Shown here one piece after another: positions 40,877 to 50,890 of a stretch of 64,000 bases of DNA. The translations under genes and the position numbers were made by a program. The notes below the pieces were generated by a model. The model was not told the DNA's origin. It did not search any database and worked only from the letters and a program-made list of their open reading frames with translations. Where the stretch lies: positions 558,001 to 622,000 of the forward strand of contig NAJO01000003.1 in the NCBI GenBank assembly GCA_002077065.1, written 5' to 3'. The first letter of the stretch is position 1. The number at the start of each line of letters is the position of its first letter. Source of the stretch: Cryoendolithus antarcticus (Eukaryota > Ascomycota > Dothideomycetes > Cladosporiales > Cladosporiaceae).

Positions 40877-41411
40877 ATGGCGAACACACACATAGTCCGA
40901 TTCGAAGCCTTGCGTGAGACAGCAGATGGAGGCCCCGCGCCTGATGGCATTGGACGAACTCGCGCCGAGCAGCCAGTCAACCCCCAAATCGCTCAGAGCA
41001 TACTCTTACCAGTCCCCGAAGACCTAGATATTGGCCCACCTTTGCCCAGTGTCCGAAGTCCCGAACAGAAGTGGCATCCCTGGCCGCCCGGAATCATGCC
41101 ACGGCCGATAAGACCTCATCGACAACCGCTGCCGATGCCAGCGATGGCCGTACCACCAGACGCTGCTTTCATTGCTCCGCTTCGTGGCCTGCCCGGCTCG
41201 TGGCCGGCCACAGTACGCGGAGCCCGACGCGCCTGTACCACCGACACCTGCAAACGTACAGCCTGTTCTCGATCCAGCAAATCCCAGAGAGCCACCGCAG
41301 AACCCTCGCTTAAAAGCTGCGCTGAACCAGGAGCTTACTGATTACATACTGAGGAGCCTACCGAGGGGTGACGAGTGTGACACCGAAGAGTGCAAGAGAG
41401 CGAGGTACTGA
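40877..41411 (+). CDS. small proline-rich hypothetical protein
   Basis: The model join(40877..41149, 41214..41411) gives 156 aa. The two halves sit in different frames but join in phase across a 64-bp intron (GTACCA..CACAG) as ...PMPAMA|YAEPDAPVPPTP. The protein begins MANTHIVRFEALRETADGG and is proline-rich through the middle. It ends in a compact, likely helical tail, LKAALNQELTDYILRSLPRG followed by DECDTEECKRARY. No domain is recognised. An in-frame ATG at 40694 would add 61 residues with one hydrophobic segment and could be the true start. The coherent tail in the second exon is the best sign that this is a gene; confidence is limited. Confidence 0.45.
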
Positions 41412-42542
41412 GATAGCTATGTATTACCAGCGGCTGACTACTTCACCAATTGACACGAGTGAGTAAGGGCGTTCGACTGGGTGAACGACGAGATATTCTT
41501 AATGTATCCACTTTCTCGTCATGGCACCATGCTTCAGGGGCAAGTGACACTCGTCTCTCCACTGTGATCATAGTGCTGTGATATCTGTCCTGTTGTGTAG
41601 TACCGTCGGTGCTGTCCGCTAGCCACGCGAGCGACAAAAGAAGAGGACTGCTCAGCGACTTTCCATAGCAGAGATTGCTGATGTATACACCACAGCATTA
41701 GTGCATTCGTACCTGCGCTATCCGTGAGAGCATCATCTGCTCTAAAGCTCTCCTAGGCAGCACTAGCATTGATTTATTATCGTGGTGCTATGAAAACTAG
41801 CAGCATCGACTCCGTGCACCTGTCGAGTGGTCTGCTTCTTTGGTCCTCTGGACTTCGAGGAACGCTGACCAAGGATCCAGTACCGCCGCTAGAGGCGCGA
41901 TCTGCGGGCGTCCGATACTTCCAACGCACCGCCATGCGCAAGACAGATTTGTGCTCCCTTACACCACACGAGTGCATACAGTATCACAAGAATCACAAGC
42001 ACAATTTGGGGCCGTCACGATCGCGCCCCATCGCTTCGGAATAGCGTAAGGATAGCAGTATTCGCAGATTCCAGTCAGTCGTAAGCTGTCCACAGCTGTG
42101 TCTCTCGCATGATACGGTGCAATTGGCCGCCTTGCAGCAATGAAAGGCGGCCTTCGAGGCGATTGTGTGACTTCCTCAAGTGATCATTAGATAGGGCAGA
42201 GGCCTCGTCTCGCCAGTGCTCGTCGTGGGCATTTCCAGCGGTACTCTTTCTCTCCTCTTCACCATCCGCGAAATCGACGAAGTTGATCGAGTCAGGCAAT
42301 GGGGATCACCAAGTGGTGAAGTCGTCAAGTTGGAACGAAAGCCTATTCTTAGCACGGGACGCCACACTCGATCGGCAGGCATGGTGCGACCAGTAAACAG
42401 ATCCACTGCGCAGTCGCCAGACGTGTCTCTGCTTCATGCTACCGCGAACTTCACTACGTTGTCGCGACGATACGACGATGTGTCATTTCTTGGATCGGCC
42501 GTTCTTCATCACAGCTGGCTAGGATTATCTCCACCGTACCAG
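41412..42542. other. intergenic region
   Basis: About 1.1 kb upstream of the lipase-like gene. Small frames occur at 41769-42049 without any domain. The lipase reading frame is open back to about 42216, so part of this stretch may be coding or 5' UTR. No repeat or RNA gene seen. Confidence 0.4.
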
Positions 42543-44111
42543 ATGCACGATCCTCGACAAGGTTATGGGCACGAGCGGATGGCTCCGCAACAGTACAACG
42601 TCTACAGTTCGCAGCAGCAGCAGGTACCCGCCAGATCTGGACAGGCATGGAATGCTGCTCCGCTCCACCCGAATGACAGCCAAGTCTATGGTCATAGCTG
42701 GCAGCAGAGCTACAACGCGCTACCGACTGCGGGCGGTCCAACATCACCGCCGCGAGAGAGGGTAGTACCGAGCGTGCGCCGAGATGGAGCTGTCGCTCGT
42801 GGGATGAACCAAGGCGCAGCCTTGTGCGACAATATCGCAACGAGGTTCGGGGACATCTTTGGTAGCGCTGGGAATGCTCGTGTGGAAGATGAGGAGCAAA
42901 ATGAGTTCGAGGAGCTGGCAGACTTGGCCCGAGGACTGTCGCTCGTAGAGGCGGACATCGTCAAGAGAGCGTCAAACGAGCGGGCGCGTCTCTTGCCAGA
43001 GAGCAGTCGAGCTAGAGATGATGAGCAGAAGTCAAACAACAGTAGACTGGTCAACTTCAAGAAGACGTGGATGTACTCCAATTCACGGCTACCTCCGTAT
43101 CAGTATCCATTCAAGGCGTATTTCGAAACCTGGCGAGTAATTTGCATGGCAGCACGGGCTTCCGCACAGGTGTATCAGCGTCCTCGGGCGGATCAACGAG
43201 AGCACTATGTTGATGCGAGTTGGCGACATGGGACCAAGGCTATGGTCGTGAAGAGCTCTCCGATAGACGACAAAAACCTGATTGTCTTTGCGATTCGAGG
43301 CTCGCAGAAGAACTTCATGGATTGGGCAGTGAATTTCCGACCTGCACCCACCGCGCCTGAGGGCTTTCTCGATGATCCAGGGAATGCATGTCATGCAGGC
43401 TTTCTCTCGGTGGCCAAGGCGATGGTAGCCCCAGTGGCACAGCGCCTACGACAGCTCCTTGAGCAAGATCCCTCGAGATGCACGAGCTCACTGCTCATTA
43501 CCGGCCACTCTGCCGGCGGAGCTGTCGCAAGCTTACTGTGGGCTCATATGCACTCTATCGGTGTTGAATCGGAACTAAACATCTTGACTGGGTGTTTCAA
43601 GAGAGTGCACTGCGTTACCTTCGGGTCGCCTCCGGTCTCGTTCCTGCCTTTGCAAAAGCCTTATAGCAAGCGCGGAGATAAGAGCCTCTTCTTGTCGTTC
43701 GCCAACGAAGGTGATCCGATCGTTCGAGCGGACAAAGAGTATGTCTTCTCACTGGCCAAGCTACTCGCTGCCCCTGCTCCTACATGCGGATCCAGACCAA
43801 CAAAGCCGAAGAATACTCTCGCGAAGAAGGCTTCGCAAGCCGTGCTCAACAGCGTCAAGTCAACGAAAGGGCGTGCACCTCACTGGCCCGTTCCTTCAGC
43901 GACGTTGTCGAATGCTGGTCGCATGGTCTTGATGCGCGAGAAGATTGACATGGACAAGTCGCCTGGTGTTGAAGCGATCATGACTACTGATGAGCAGCTT
44001 CGTGATGTTGTGTTTGGTGATCCAGCAATGCATATGATGTCGTTGTACCGACAGCGCGTCGAGAAGCTGGCGTTCGCAGCGATGCTGGGCGACGAAACCG
44101 TGCCGCCGTGA
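42543..44111 (+). CDS. class-3 (fungal) lipase-like serine hydrolase
   Basis: 522 aa from the ATG at 42543. The N-terminal 100 residues are Gln/Pro-rich and disordered. A helix follows (EFEELADLARGLSLVEADIVK), then the lipase-3 core from about residue 170. There, FAIRGSQKNFMDWAVNF is the TxRGS-like oxyanion strand. The nucleophile elbow is G-H-S-A-G-G with Ser near residue 323, and NEGDPIVRADK (about 390) carries the likely Asp. A catalytic His is not obvious in the usual place near the C-terminus. No signal peptide is visible from this start, so an intracellular enzyme is likely. This matches fungal cytosolic lipase-3 proteins whose substrates are unknown. The open frame extends 327 bp upstream; the start at MHDPRQGYG is my choice and could be earlier. 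Confidence 0.82.
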   Translation: MHDPRQGYGHERMAPQQYNVYSSQQQQVPARSGQAWNAAPLHPNDSQVYGHSWQQSYNALPTAGGPTSPPRERVVPSVRRDGAVARGMNQGAALCDNIATRFGDIFGSAGNARVEDEEQNEFEELADLARGLSLVEADIVKRASNERARLLPESSRARDDEQKSNNSRLVNFKKTWMYSNSRLPPYQYPFKAYFETWRVICMAARASAQVYQRPRADQREHYVDASWRHGTKAMVVKSSPIDDKNLIVFAIRGSQKNFMDWAVNFRPAPTAPEGFLDDPGNACHAGFLSVAKAMVAPVAQRLRQLLEQDPSRCTSSLLITGHSAGGAVASLLWAHMHSIGVESELNILTGCFKRVHCVTFGSPPVSFLPLQKPYSKRGDKSLFLSFANEGDPIVRADKEYVFSLAKLLAAPAPTCGSRPTKPKNTLAKKASQAVLNSVKSTKGRAPHWPVPSATLSNAGRMVLMREKIDMDKSPGVEAIMTTDEQLRDVVFGDPAMHMMSLYRQRVEKLAFAAMLGDETVPP

Positions 44112-44368
44112 ACGCCTAGTGAAATGATGTGCAAAATATGCCCTATTTGAGCTTGACTTGAGCAAAGTGAAGTGAATAGTGGGATGCAGCATATGAGAGG
44201 CAAGTGCGTTGCATGTGAAAGTATGCGCACCTTCCGTTGTGCACGACACTAGTCGGAGCTCAATTCCACTCTCACCACGACAACTTTGCTTACCACTACT
44301 CCTCTCATCGGATAGTACCACAGCTGCACCGCAGTATCAGTACACAGTGCACGGGCAGTGCCTACAAC

Positions 44369-45738
44369 ATGGCAGACGGAGAGACACTAGCAGGCGACGC
44401 ACCGCCAGCCGCAGAGCCTATGCAGCTGATATTCCGCGACTCAAACAACATACAGATCACGTTCAAACTGAAGCCGACAACTAAATTCGCAAAGGCGTTC
44501 GACGCATTTGCGAAGAAAATGGAGAGGAAAGTGACCGAGCTCCGATCTCTTTACGAGGGTGAGCGATTGAATGCAGAACAGACCATCGAAGAAGTGAGTT
44601 CAGAACGCGTTACTGCACATGCACTAGACTCCTCAAGCTGAAGGTATAACTCAATGTTGGAATGGAAGACGGTGATACTATCGATGCACACATGGAGCAG
44701 CTTGGTGGCTACAAGTATTTGGCGGCTGTCAACGACGAAGTTGACTTTGAGCGCCTCAGCCCTTTGGTCCACGAAGCAGTAAACCCCGATGCCTCGGCCG
44801 CGGTTCACCATCACATCAGCACAATTGAACGATGGATTGGCGAGATACGCATTTGCATCACGGACCTTCAGGCTAAGCTCGACACGCTCGCTGCCAATGA
44901 CCATTACCTTCCAGCTGCTGGAGATGTAAAGACCGCTCTGTCGAGCGAGCACGATAGCCCAGCTTCCGCGAACACACAGCAGAAAGACGACCTCGCAGAT
45001 GTCCTCTCTTCCACGCCGGCCTGCATTCTGTTCATCAGCAACATCGACATCCAGGTCAGTGACCCCACGTTCGAGAACTGGTTAAGCCACTTCGGACACT
45101 TCGATCAAGACCACGGCGTCAGAGTCGAGAGGCATCCCGAGACCGGGGAGAGCAAGGGGTACGCAATCATCAAAGTTTGCGACGTCAGCGAGGCCATTCG
45201 CCTGCACGACGAGATGCAAGATATGTTGATGCGTAGTCAAAGGGTAGCGGTGTGCTACGCGATGACACGCGAAGAGGCACTCACAGCACGTGTCCAAGCG
45301 CTCGGGATCGAAGAGGACATCCGCCAAATACCGAGTCTGGCTGAGCAAGCCGAGACTCAATTACAACGGCAGAGAAACGGCGGCTACATCAAGATCTGCG
45401 TCACTACAAACAGCGCGCAAGCTCCATCAACCGACCGAGTGGAAGAGCCGGGCAGGATTTGGTTCAAGGTGCGACCGACTACGAATCTGCGCAAATTGTT
45501 CGTGAGCTTCGAAAAGCATGTCGGTCATCTGGGAGAGCCAATGAGATTCTCGACTGGTGATCTCGTACTCAAAGGTTGTGCTAGCGCCGAGCACGTACGT
45601 ACAGTCTGGTCGGCTTTTGAAGCATTCCGCTAACAAGGTTAGTATTGTCTGGAGGACGGCGACGAGATCTCCGCCGAGCGCGCGCAACGCGACGCTGGCT
45701 GGTGGACGCGTCGTGATGACTGTGAGACATTGTCCTGA
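44369..45738 (+). CDS. SUMO-like / RRM / SUMO-like multidomain protein (first intron acceptor missing)
   Basis: Exon 1 (44369-44593) encodes MQLIFRDSNNIQITFKLKPT with LYEGERLNAEQTIEE, the first two-thirds of a SUMO fold. Exon 2 continues it with MEDGDTIDAHMEQLGG (from 44662). A helical linker is followed by an RRM at about residues 197-272 (RNP2 ILFISNI, RNP1 KGYAIIKV). A second SUMO-like fold then starts IKICVTT and GRIWFKVRPTTNLRKLFVSF. Intron 2 (45595-45642: GTACGT, CTAAC, TTAG) joins SAEH to YCLEDGDEISAERAQRD in exon 3, ending at 45738. Expected length is about 419 aa. The first fold has an internal Gly-Gly and the second has none, so neither looks conjugatable. Intron 1 has a proper GTGAGT donor at 44594, but the in-phase acceptor position reads CAAT (44652-44655) instead of an AG. 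Unspliced RNA stops at 44641. Confidence 0.7.
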
Positions 45739-45907
45739 GCGGACGACCGAAACCGGGGGACGCACTATGGCCCTTCCGTACGTATAAGAAAGTCTGCAGT
45801 GGAGTAGGAGGAGTAGCTGTATGCGGCTCATATAATGAGACGTGAGGCTCGGCGGACACATTTCGGCGCTGAACACTGTGTCGATAAGACGCCTACACGC
45901 TATCAAA

Positions 45908-47317
45908 CTAGAAGTCCTCAATAGTAACCCCCATCCCCCTCTCCCTCGCCATCCTCACAATCTCCCCACCCACAACAACATCCATCAACCCCAACCCGAC
46001 ACTCTTATAAACCACATTCCCCCTCGTCAACCACTCCTTCAACCCCGCGCCACCTTGAAACTCACACCCCTTCCCATTCACCTCGCCCTTCTCCTTGCAC
46101 AACCGCTCCGCCTCCCGCTTCAACATGAACAGCTCCCCCAACTCCACGACCTGATCGGGCAGTAATTTCGCCTGGATGATCTCGCCTGCTTCGTGCAAAC
46201 AGCCGGATAATGTGTCTACGATCACCGCGCCGCCTTCTTTCTGGTGTTTGTGCAGGTGGCGGTGCTCGTGGTGCGGCGCTACGGCGTATTGGAGGATCTC
46301 GGGCGCGAGCTCGATCATGTGGGGTTTGTAGCTGCCTACACACGCGATGTAGCGGCCTTTGGTGCGACCGGAGGGGTTTGTAAGGAAAGTCGCTGGGAAG
46401 AGAGGCGTCGTGGAGGGTGTTGTACAGAAGATCACGTTCGCGGCACGGACGTATTCCTTCAGCAGACGGGAGTATTCTGCGTGCATTGGCGTGAGGAGTG
46501 CGATCTTAGTCTTCATGTTGCCACGCGGACCAAGGGTATTGACGTAACTTGGATCTTCGGGGAGGGGGTTGAAGAGACGCATGATGCAGCCTCGGCCTGT
46601 GTCAAAGTTCCGCGTGACGATGTTGAGGTGATGAATCTCGGGACCGCGGAGTAGGAGGGCTAAGCGGATATGCCAGTAGGCTTGCTTGCCTGCGCCGAAG
46701 ACTGTCATGTCGTGCACTGATTGGCGCTTCTTCAGAAGCAGTGTGCTGGCTAGGGCTGTACGGAACGCGGTCAATTCAGCGGCGTTGATGAGGCCAGTCG
46801 TGTTGCCGAGATTGTCGAGAAGGGTTAGAGAGCCTCGTATGGTCGAGGGTGCCGCTACGGGGACATCGCCCGATGGTATCTTGGACAGCGATGGCGATGA
46901 TCTTCCAGATCCTGTGGAGGACTTCGACGCAGTAGAGGCGACTGTAGACATCGACGGAGTCCGGTGCGACAGCGAACTTATTTCACTCGAGCTGCGGCTA
47001 CTTGCAGAGTCAAGACTAAGGTTGTCGACGCTCGGCAAGTTGATAGTATCGGATTTCTCGACCGGGTCAATGTTGACGACCTTGATGCCTTGGCCGGTCA
47101 GTCCACTGGCGGGCATGAACAGCGTCGTCGATCCATCTTTGCGCTTGAGGTGCGTCCGCTCCGGCTGGTAGTCCGAGCAGCAATCATTGCCATCGCTTGA
47201 GGTCGAGTACCAGTGGAGCGCGTCCGCTAGTGACTCTTGCAGCTCCAAGATGTCCTCTTTGGTGAATGAATGCAAGATGCGATTGACATCGTTGTCACCC
47301 AACACGGTAAGAGGCAT
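45908..47317 (-). CDS. ornithine cyclodeaminase / mu-crystallin family protein
   Basis: 469-aa intronless NAD(P)-binding protein. It starts MPLTVLGDNDVNRILHSFTK, typical of the family's first strand. TTLFMPASGLTGQGIKVVNI follows, then a Ser/Thr-rich insert of about 55 residues (around 90-145). The catalytic/Rossmann half begins near residue 165: GSLTLLDNLGNTTGLINAAEL, RTALASTLLL and the dinucleotide-binding VFGAGKQAYWHI. The C-terminal block AGEIIQAKLLPDQVVELGEL comes later and the ending is YKSVGLGLMDVVV. Classical members convert ornithine to proline; fungal ones may instead be ketimine reductases or make amino-acid precursors, so the substrate is not assigned. The first in-frame ATG is at 47317. 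The Ser-rich insert is unusual and probably a surface loop. Confidence 0.87.
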   Translation of the reverse strand: MPLTVLGDNDVNRILHSFTKEDILELQESLADALHWYSTSSDGNDCCSDYQPERTHLKRKDGSTTLFMPASGLTGQGIKVVNIDPVEKSDTINLPSVDNLSLDSASSRSSSEISSLSHRTPSMSTVASTASKSSTGSGRSSPSLSKIPSGDVPVAAPSTIRGSLTLLDNLGNTTGLINAAELTAFRTALASTLLLKKRQSVHDMTVFGAGKQAYWHIRLALLLRGPEIHHLNIVTRNFDTGRGCIMRLFNPLPEDPSYVNTLGPRGNMKTKIALLTPMHAEYSRLLKEYVRAANVIFCTTPSTTPLFPATFLTNPSGRTKGRYIACVGSYKPHMIELAPEILQYAVAPHHEHRHLHKHQKEGGAVIVDTLSGCLHEAGEIIQAKLLPDQVVELGELFMLKREAERLCKEKGEVNGKGCEFQGGAGLKEWLTRGNVVYKSVGLGLMDVVVGGEIVRMARERGMGVTIEDF

Positions 47318-47794
47318 GCTAGCGGGGTCTCTATTCCAGTTCGTGTGCAATCTCCCTGCCCTGGCTTCGAGTGTTGATCTCTGATCAGTGAGTCCAGTAT
47401 GCCAGCAAGCTCAAGGAAGGCTGCTAGAGCTTCAAGCAAGGTAACTCACGTGTTGAAGTCTACCAAAGCTATAATCGAAGAAGGTACCTTATCGAACGAG
47501 AGCTTACAGCATAGTCCGAGGGGTCTTCACGTGCGGAATCCAAGACTAGTGGCGACAAGTTGAGGTGATCAGCCTGCTGACAGTCACGGTCGAAGATTCA
47601 CGATAGCGTCGATGAACGGTTGATCTCTGACAAAGCTCGATGAGTAAGCTCGGTGGAGTAAGGTAGGTTGAGATAGGTGGGCGTTGTCAAGACATGGTCT
47701 AGATCGCTTCGTGTCTGCTTCGTGGGCTTCGCGTATGGAAGTCTATTGTCTTACGTACAGTCGTGGTCACCATGGGATTGTCTCTTCGTCCTCC
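47318..47794. other. intergenic region
   Basis: About 480 bp between the ornithine-cyclodeaminase-type gene and the end of UTP14, both on the minus strand. No feature I can support. Confidence 0.4.
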
Positions 47795-50662
47795 TCATAC
47801 CCTCGGCCTTTCCATAGCCTCAACAACCCTCCCCTTAGCAACCACAACCCTCGGCCTCACATTCCTCTGCACAACCTCCTTAGTCCCCCACTCAGCCCCA
47901 ATAGGCAGCCTCAAACTCCTCTCATACTCTTCCTTCCGCTCAAATTCATGCGGCAGTATAGGCGCCAGATATACCTTCCCCTTCCGCTCCGTCTTCTCGC
48001 TCAAGATCACGTTATCCTTGAACTTGTCTTTGCGCAGCTCAGCGGCCACGCCGCCGGGGAGCTTGGTCTTGTAAAGAGGGTTGTGGCGCTGTTTTGCGGC
48101 GGTGCGGCGGTTGTGTTTGGAAAGCGCGGCGCCGGTCCAGGCGCCCCAGCCGGGGAGGGCAGTGGAGACTTCGTGCACGTCTTCGGCTTGGGTTAGGGCG
48201 GCTTTCTCTGCGGCGAAAGCGGCTGCTACGTCGTCGCCGGCGAAGGCGCGGTGGAGCTGGGATTTCTTGAGTGCCGAGGCGGAGAGCATCGCTTCGGGTT
48301 GCTCGGCGTCGGAGTCGGAGTTGATCTCGTCGGCGCCGTTGTTTGTTGAGCTAGTGGCAGCAGCTGTGGTGGGTCTGGTTGCAAGGCTGATCGGGGCTTC
48401 TTCAATAGCTGCCGTAGTGAAAGCGTTCATGACCATCGGCTCTTCGATTTTGGCACCGCTGGACTTGCCTTTCGGTCGCCCGAGCCAAGCGCTGTCTTCG
48501 ACCTCTGGCTTCTCGAGCCACGCACTTGTCTCGTCGCTCGCGGGACGCTTGACGTCGTTGCGCTGCCGTCGATCCTTGACACCCTTATTGACTACGCTGT
48601 GCTCGACGGTAGGTTTCTTGAGGATGCCTCTAGGCTTCTTCTGAGTCGTGGTCTCAGTGTTGGTCTCCTCGTCGCCGTCCTGCCGGGCCTCATCATCGGA
48701 GCGCTCACCCTCTTCAAGCTCTGGTCGAACAGTCTTTGGGGAAGCTTGCTTCGCCGCAGTGTCAGCAGGGCCAAAGATCGCACGGCCGATATTGTCGTCC
48801 TCATCCTGCTCGCTCTGATCGCCATTAAGATCCCGTTTGATTTGGGCGATGGCCTCGTCGTTCGCAGCCTTTCGCCTCTCATCAGCCGCACGCATAAACT
48901 TCATAGCGCCGATACCTTTTTCGTGCGCGGTGGAATTCGCTTTGGCAAGCTTGTCGATTGACCTGAACGTGATCCCGTCACCATCCTGGTCATCAGATTC
49001 ATCGTCTGACATGTCGCTCTCGGCTTCATCGCTCAGATCCTTACCCACGACCCTCTTACGTAGATCCTCCTGCCGACGTGCCTGCGCAACGGCACCTTCC
49101 TTCGCGCTCTCGTCCCAGACCGCCCGATCGGTAGCTTTCAGGCTCTTCGCCCACTTCGAATCTCTATGCTTCGTGCCCATTCGCGCTGCCGCACGCTTGC
49201 GATCTGCAACATCCTTCTCATCTTCGTCCATGGCGACCTCCTCGCCGTTCTCGTCGAGTCGAACTTTCTGTGCTTGCCGCTCGCGCTCCTTGCGGTGTAC
49301 TCGTCGATAAGAACGTGACTTGATCTTCGCGATACGCTTCGCCTTGACCTCTTCACGGAAGAGTAGCTCGCGGGCACGGCGAAGATGCGCTCGTCGAGCA
49401 AGCACTTCTTCGATCGGTAGTTTATTAGTCGCTAGCTCTTCGGCTTTCAAGATGCCCTGTTCCGCATCTTCGGCAGCCTGAGTCTCAGCACCCTTTGACA
49501 CCATGCCACTCTCTTCCATGATCTTCTGGATGTTTTGCTCCAGCTCCGTCCGTGGCTGCTCGAATTGCGAAGGAACGAAAACGTTCTTGCCGATAGGCTC
49601 TGCCTCGTCTGCGTTCTTGAGTGGGAACTGCAGGAACTCAGCTCGACGGTTCTGCATCACTGTGTCTCGCCATCGGTCAAGCTGTTGCTTTGCTTTCTCT
49701 GTCGCGATCTCACGGTCAATCTTGTCTTGCTGGCGCTTCGGCAGAGGTGCAGCCAATGTCTGTGGTGCTTTTGACTTCCGCTTCGGCTTGAACGTTGCAA
49801 GTGTGGCTTTGTCTAGATCCGCATCTTCTAGCAGATCTTCCACAGTCAGACCACCATCTTCGTCTCCCACAATGCGAGCCTTGTCTGCTGGTGCCTTCTT
49901 GTCTAGAGATTCCACGAAGTCTTGCAGACGTGCGTGTCGCTCGTCCTCGTCTTCCTCCGTGTCGGCATCATCCGCAGCCAGTTCCGAGAAGTCATCCTCT
50001 TCGTCCATGTCACTCGCTTCGTCACTGCCATCGCTTGCACTCTCACCGTCCAGATCGCGCTCCGTCATGTCTTTGCTACCCAATGCCTCATCCACATTGT
50101 CGTCCAGCATCGTAGCCAAGTCCACACCCTCATCGCCAAAGTCACTCTCTTCCTCCTCGCTCTCGTCCGCCTCGCCCAGATCAAATCCACCGTCGTCTCT
50201 GGCGCCGGCAACTTTCTTCTTTGCTTTCGGCTTCGCAGCTCCACTCCCGCCTCTGAACGAGAAACCAGCAAACTTCTCCTCATCGCTCTCACCGAATGCC
50301 TCGTCCGAGTCGAGATCGCTGTCGCTATCCCCATCGGCAAGTCCACCTGCCACCCACTCATTCCCTTCGCTGTCGCTGCCATGTTCTACCTCATCGTCGC
50401 CGTTTCGAGCACGCTTTCTTGACTTCCCTCCAGATCGCTCATCTTCATCTTCGTCCTCTTCGTCCTCTTCCTCGTCTCTGCGACGCTTCGGCTTCGGTCC
50501 ATCGTCCTCAACCACGCCAAGACGAGTAGATCGAGACTTTGCTGTCGAAGCTGTGGCGTGGCCAGCGATGGCGTATGCATCTTGCGTCCGCTTCCTGGAC
50601 TTGCTCTTTGCTGCTTTTGGAGCAGCTGAAGGGAGTGACGATCGCGCTATACGGGGAGCCAT
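47795..50662 (-). CDS. UTP14: U3 snoRNP-associated protein Utp14 (SSU processome)
   Basis: 955-aa intronless nucleolar protein of the small-subunit processome, required for 18S rRNA maturation and for activating the helicase Dhr1 in yeast. The N-terminal third has alternating basic and highly acidic runs (EEDEEDEDEDE and others). The Utp14 core follows with SLDKKAPADKARIVG and REIATEKAKQQLDRWRDTVMQNR, then the KIKSRSYRRVHRKER block. The C-terminus is diagnostic: LPGWGAWTGAAL, NRRTAAKQRHNPLYKTKLPG, KDNVILSEKTERKGKVYLAP and LPHEFERKEEYERSLRLPIG. Its GA-rich codons create long serine-rich antisense frames, which are artefacts. The length is close to that of fungal homologues. Confidence 0.96.
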   Translation of the reverse strand: MAPRIARSSLPSAAPKAAKSKSRKRTQDAYAIAGHATASTAKSRSTRLGVVEDDGPKPKRRRDEEEDEEDEDEDERSGGKSRKRARNGDDEVEHGSDSEGNEWVAGGLADGDSDSDLDSDEAFGESDEEKFAGFSFRGGSGAAKPKAKKKVAGARDDGGFDLGEADESEEEESDFGDEGVDLATMLDDNVDEALGSKDMTERDLDGESASDGSDEASDMDEEDDFSELAADDADTEEDEDERHARLQDFVESLDKKAPADKARIVGDEDGGLTVEDLLEDADLDKATLATFKPKRKSKAPQTLAAPLPKRQQDKIDREIATEKAKQQLDRWRDTVMQNRRAEFLQFPLKNADEAEPIGKNVFVPSQFEQPRTELEQNIQKIMEESGMVSKGAETQAAEDAEQGILKAEELATNKLPIEEVLARRAHLRRARELLFREEVKAKRIAKIKSRSYRRVHRKERERQAQKVRLDENGEEVAMDEDEKDVADRKRAAARMGTKHRDSKWAKSLKATDRAVWDESAKEGAVAQARRQEDLRKRVVGKDLSDEAESDMSDDESDDQDGDGITFRSIDKLAKANSTAHEKGIGAMKFMRAADERRKAANDEAIAQIKRDLNGDQSEQDEDDNIGRAIFGPADTAAKQASPKTVRPELEEGERSDDEARQDGDEETNTETTTQKKPRGILKKPTVEHSVVNKGVKDRRQRNDVKRPASDETSAWLEKPEVEDSAWLGRPKGKSSGAKIEEPMVMNAFTTAAIEEAPISLATRPTTAAATSSTNNGADEINSDSDAEQPEAMLSASALKKSQLHRAFAGDDVAAAFAAEKAALTQAEDVHEVSTALPGWGAWTGAALSKHNRRTAAKQRHNPLYKTKLPGGVAAELRKDKFKDNVILSEKTERKGKVYLAPILPHEFERKEEYERSLRLPIGAEWGTKEVVQRNVRPRVVVAKGRVVEAMERPRV

Positions 50663-50890
50663 GGCGACGTCAATCTACGCGAGCCATACACGAGAAGCGG
50701 CTTCATGGAGTTCGATATGGAATTTCTAGTCGAACTCCAAATTTTGACGTCGTAGATTCGATCGTGACACTCGGCCAACCGTACAAGAATACACCTCCGA
50801 AGACCACGCCTCTGTAACGATCTCCGTGGACCACGTACTCGACAGCATCACCCTCCCATTGCATCACCGTGCTCGGCTCCACAACTCAAC

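Noticed and set aside
49503..50729. 408-aa serine-rich open frame on the plus strand
   Set aside because: It is antisense to the acidic/basic, GA-rich part of UTP14; the Ser/Pro composition is what reverse-complemented GAX/AAG codons give, and UTP14 homology is unmistakable.
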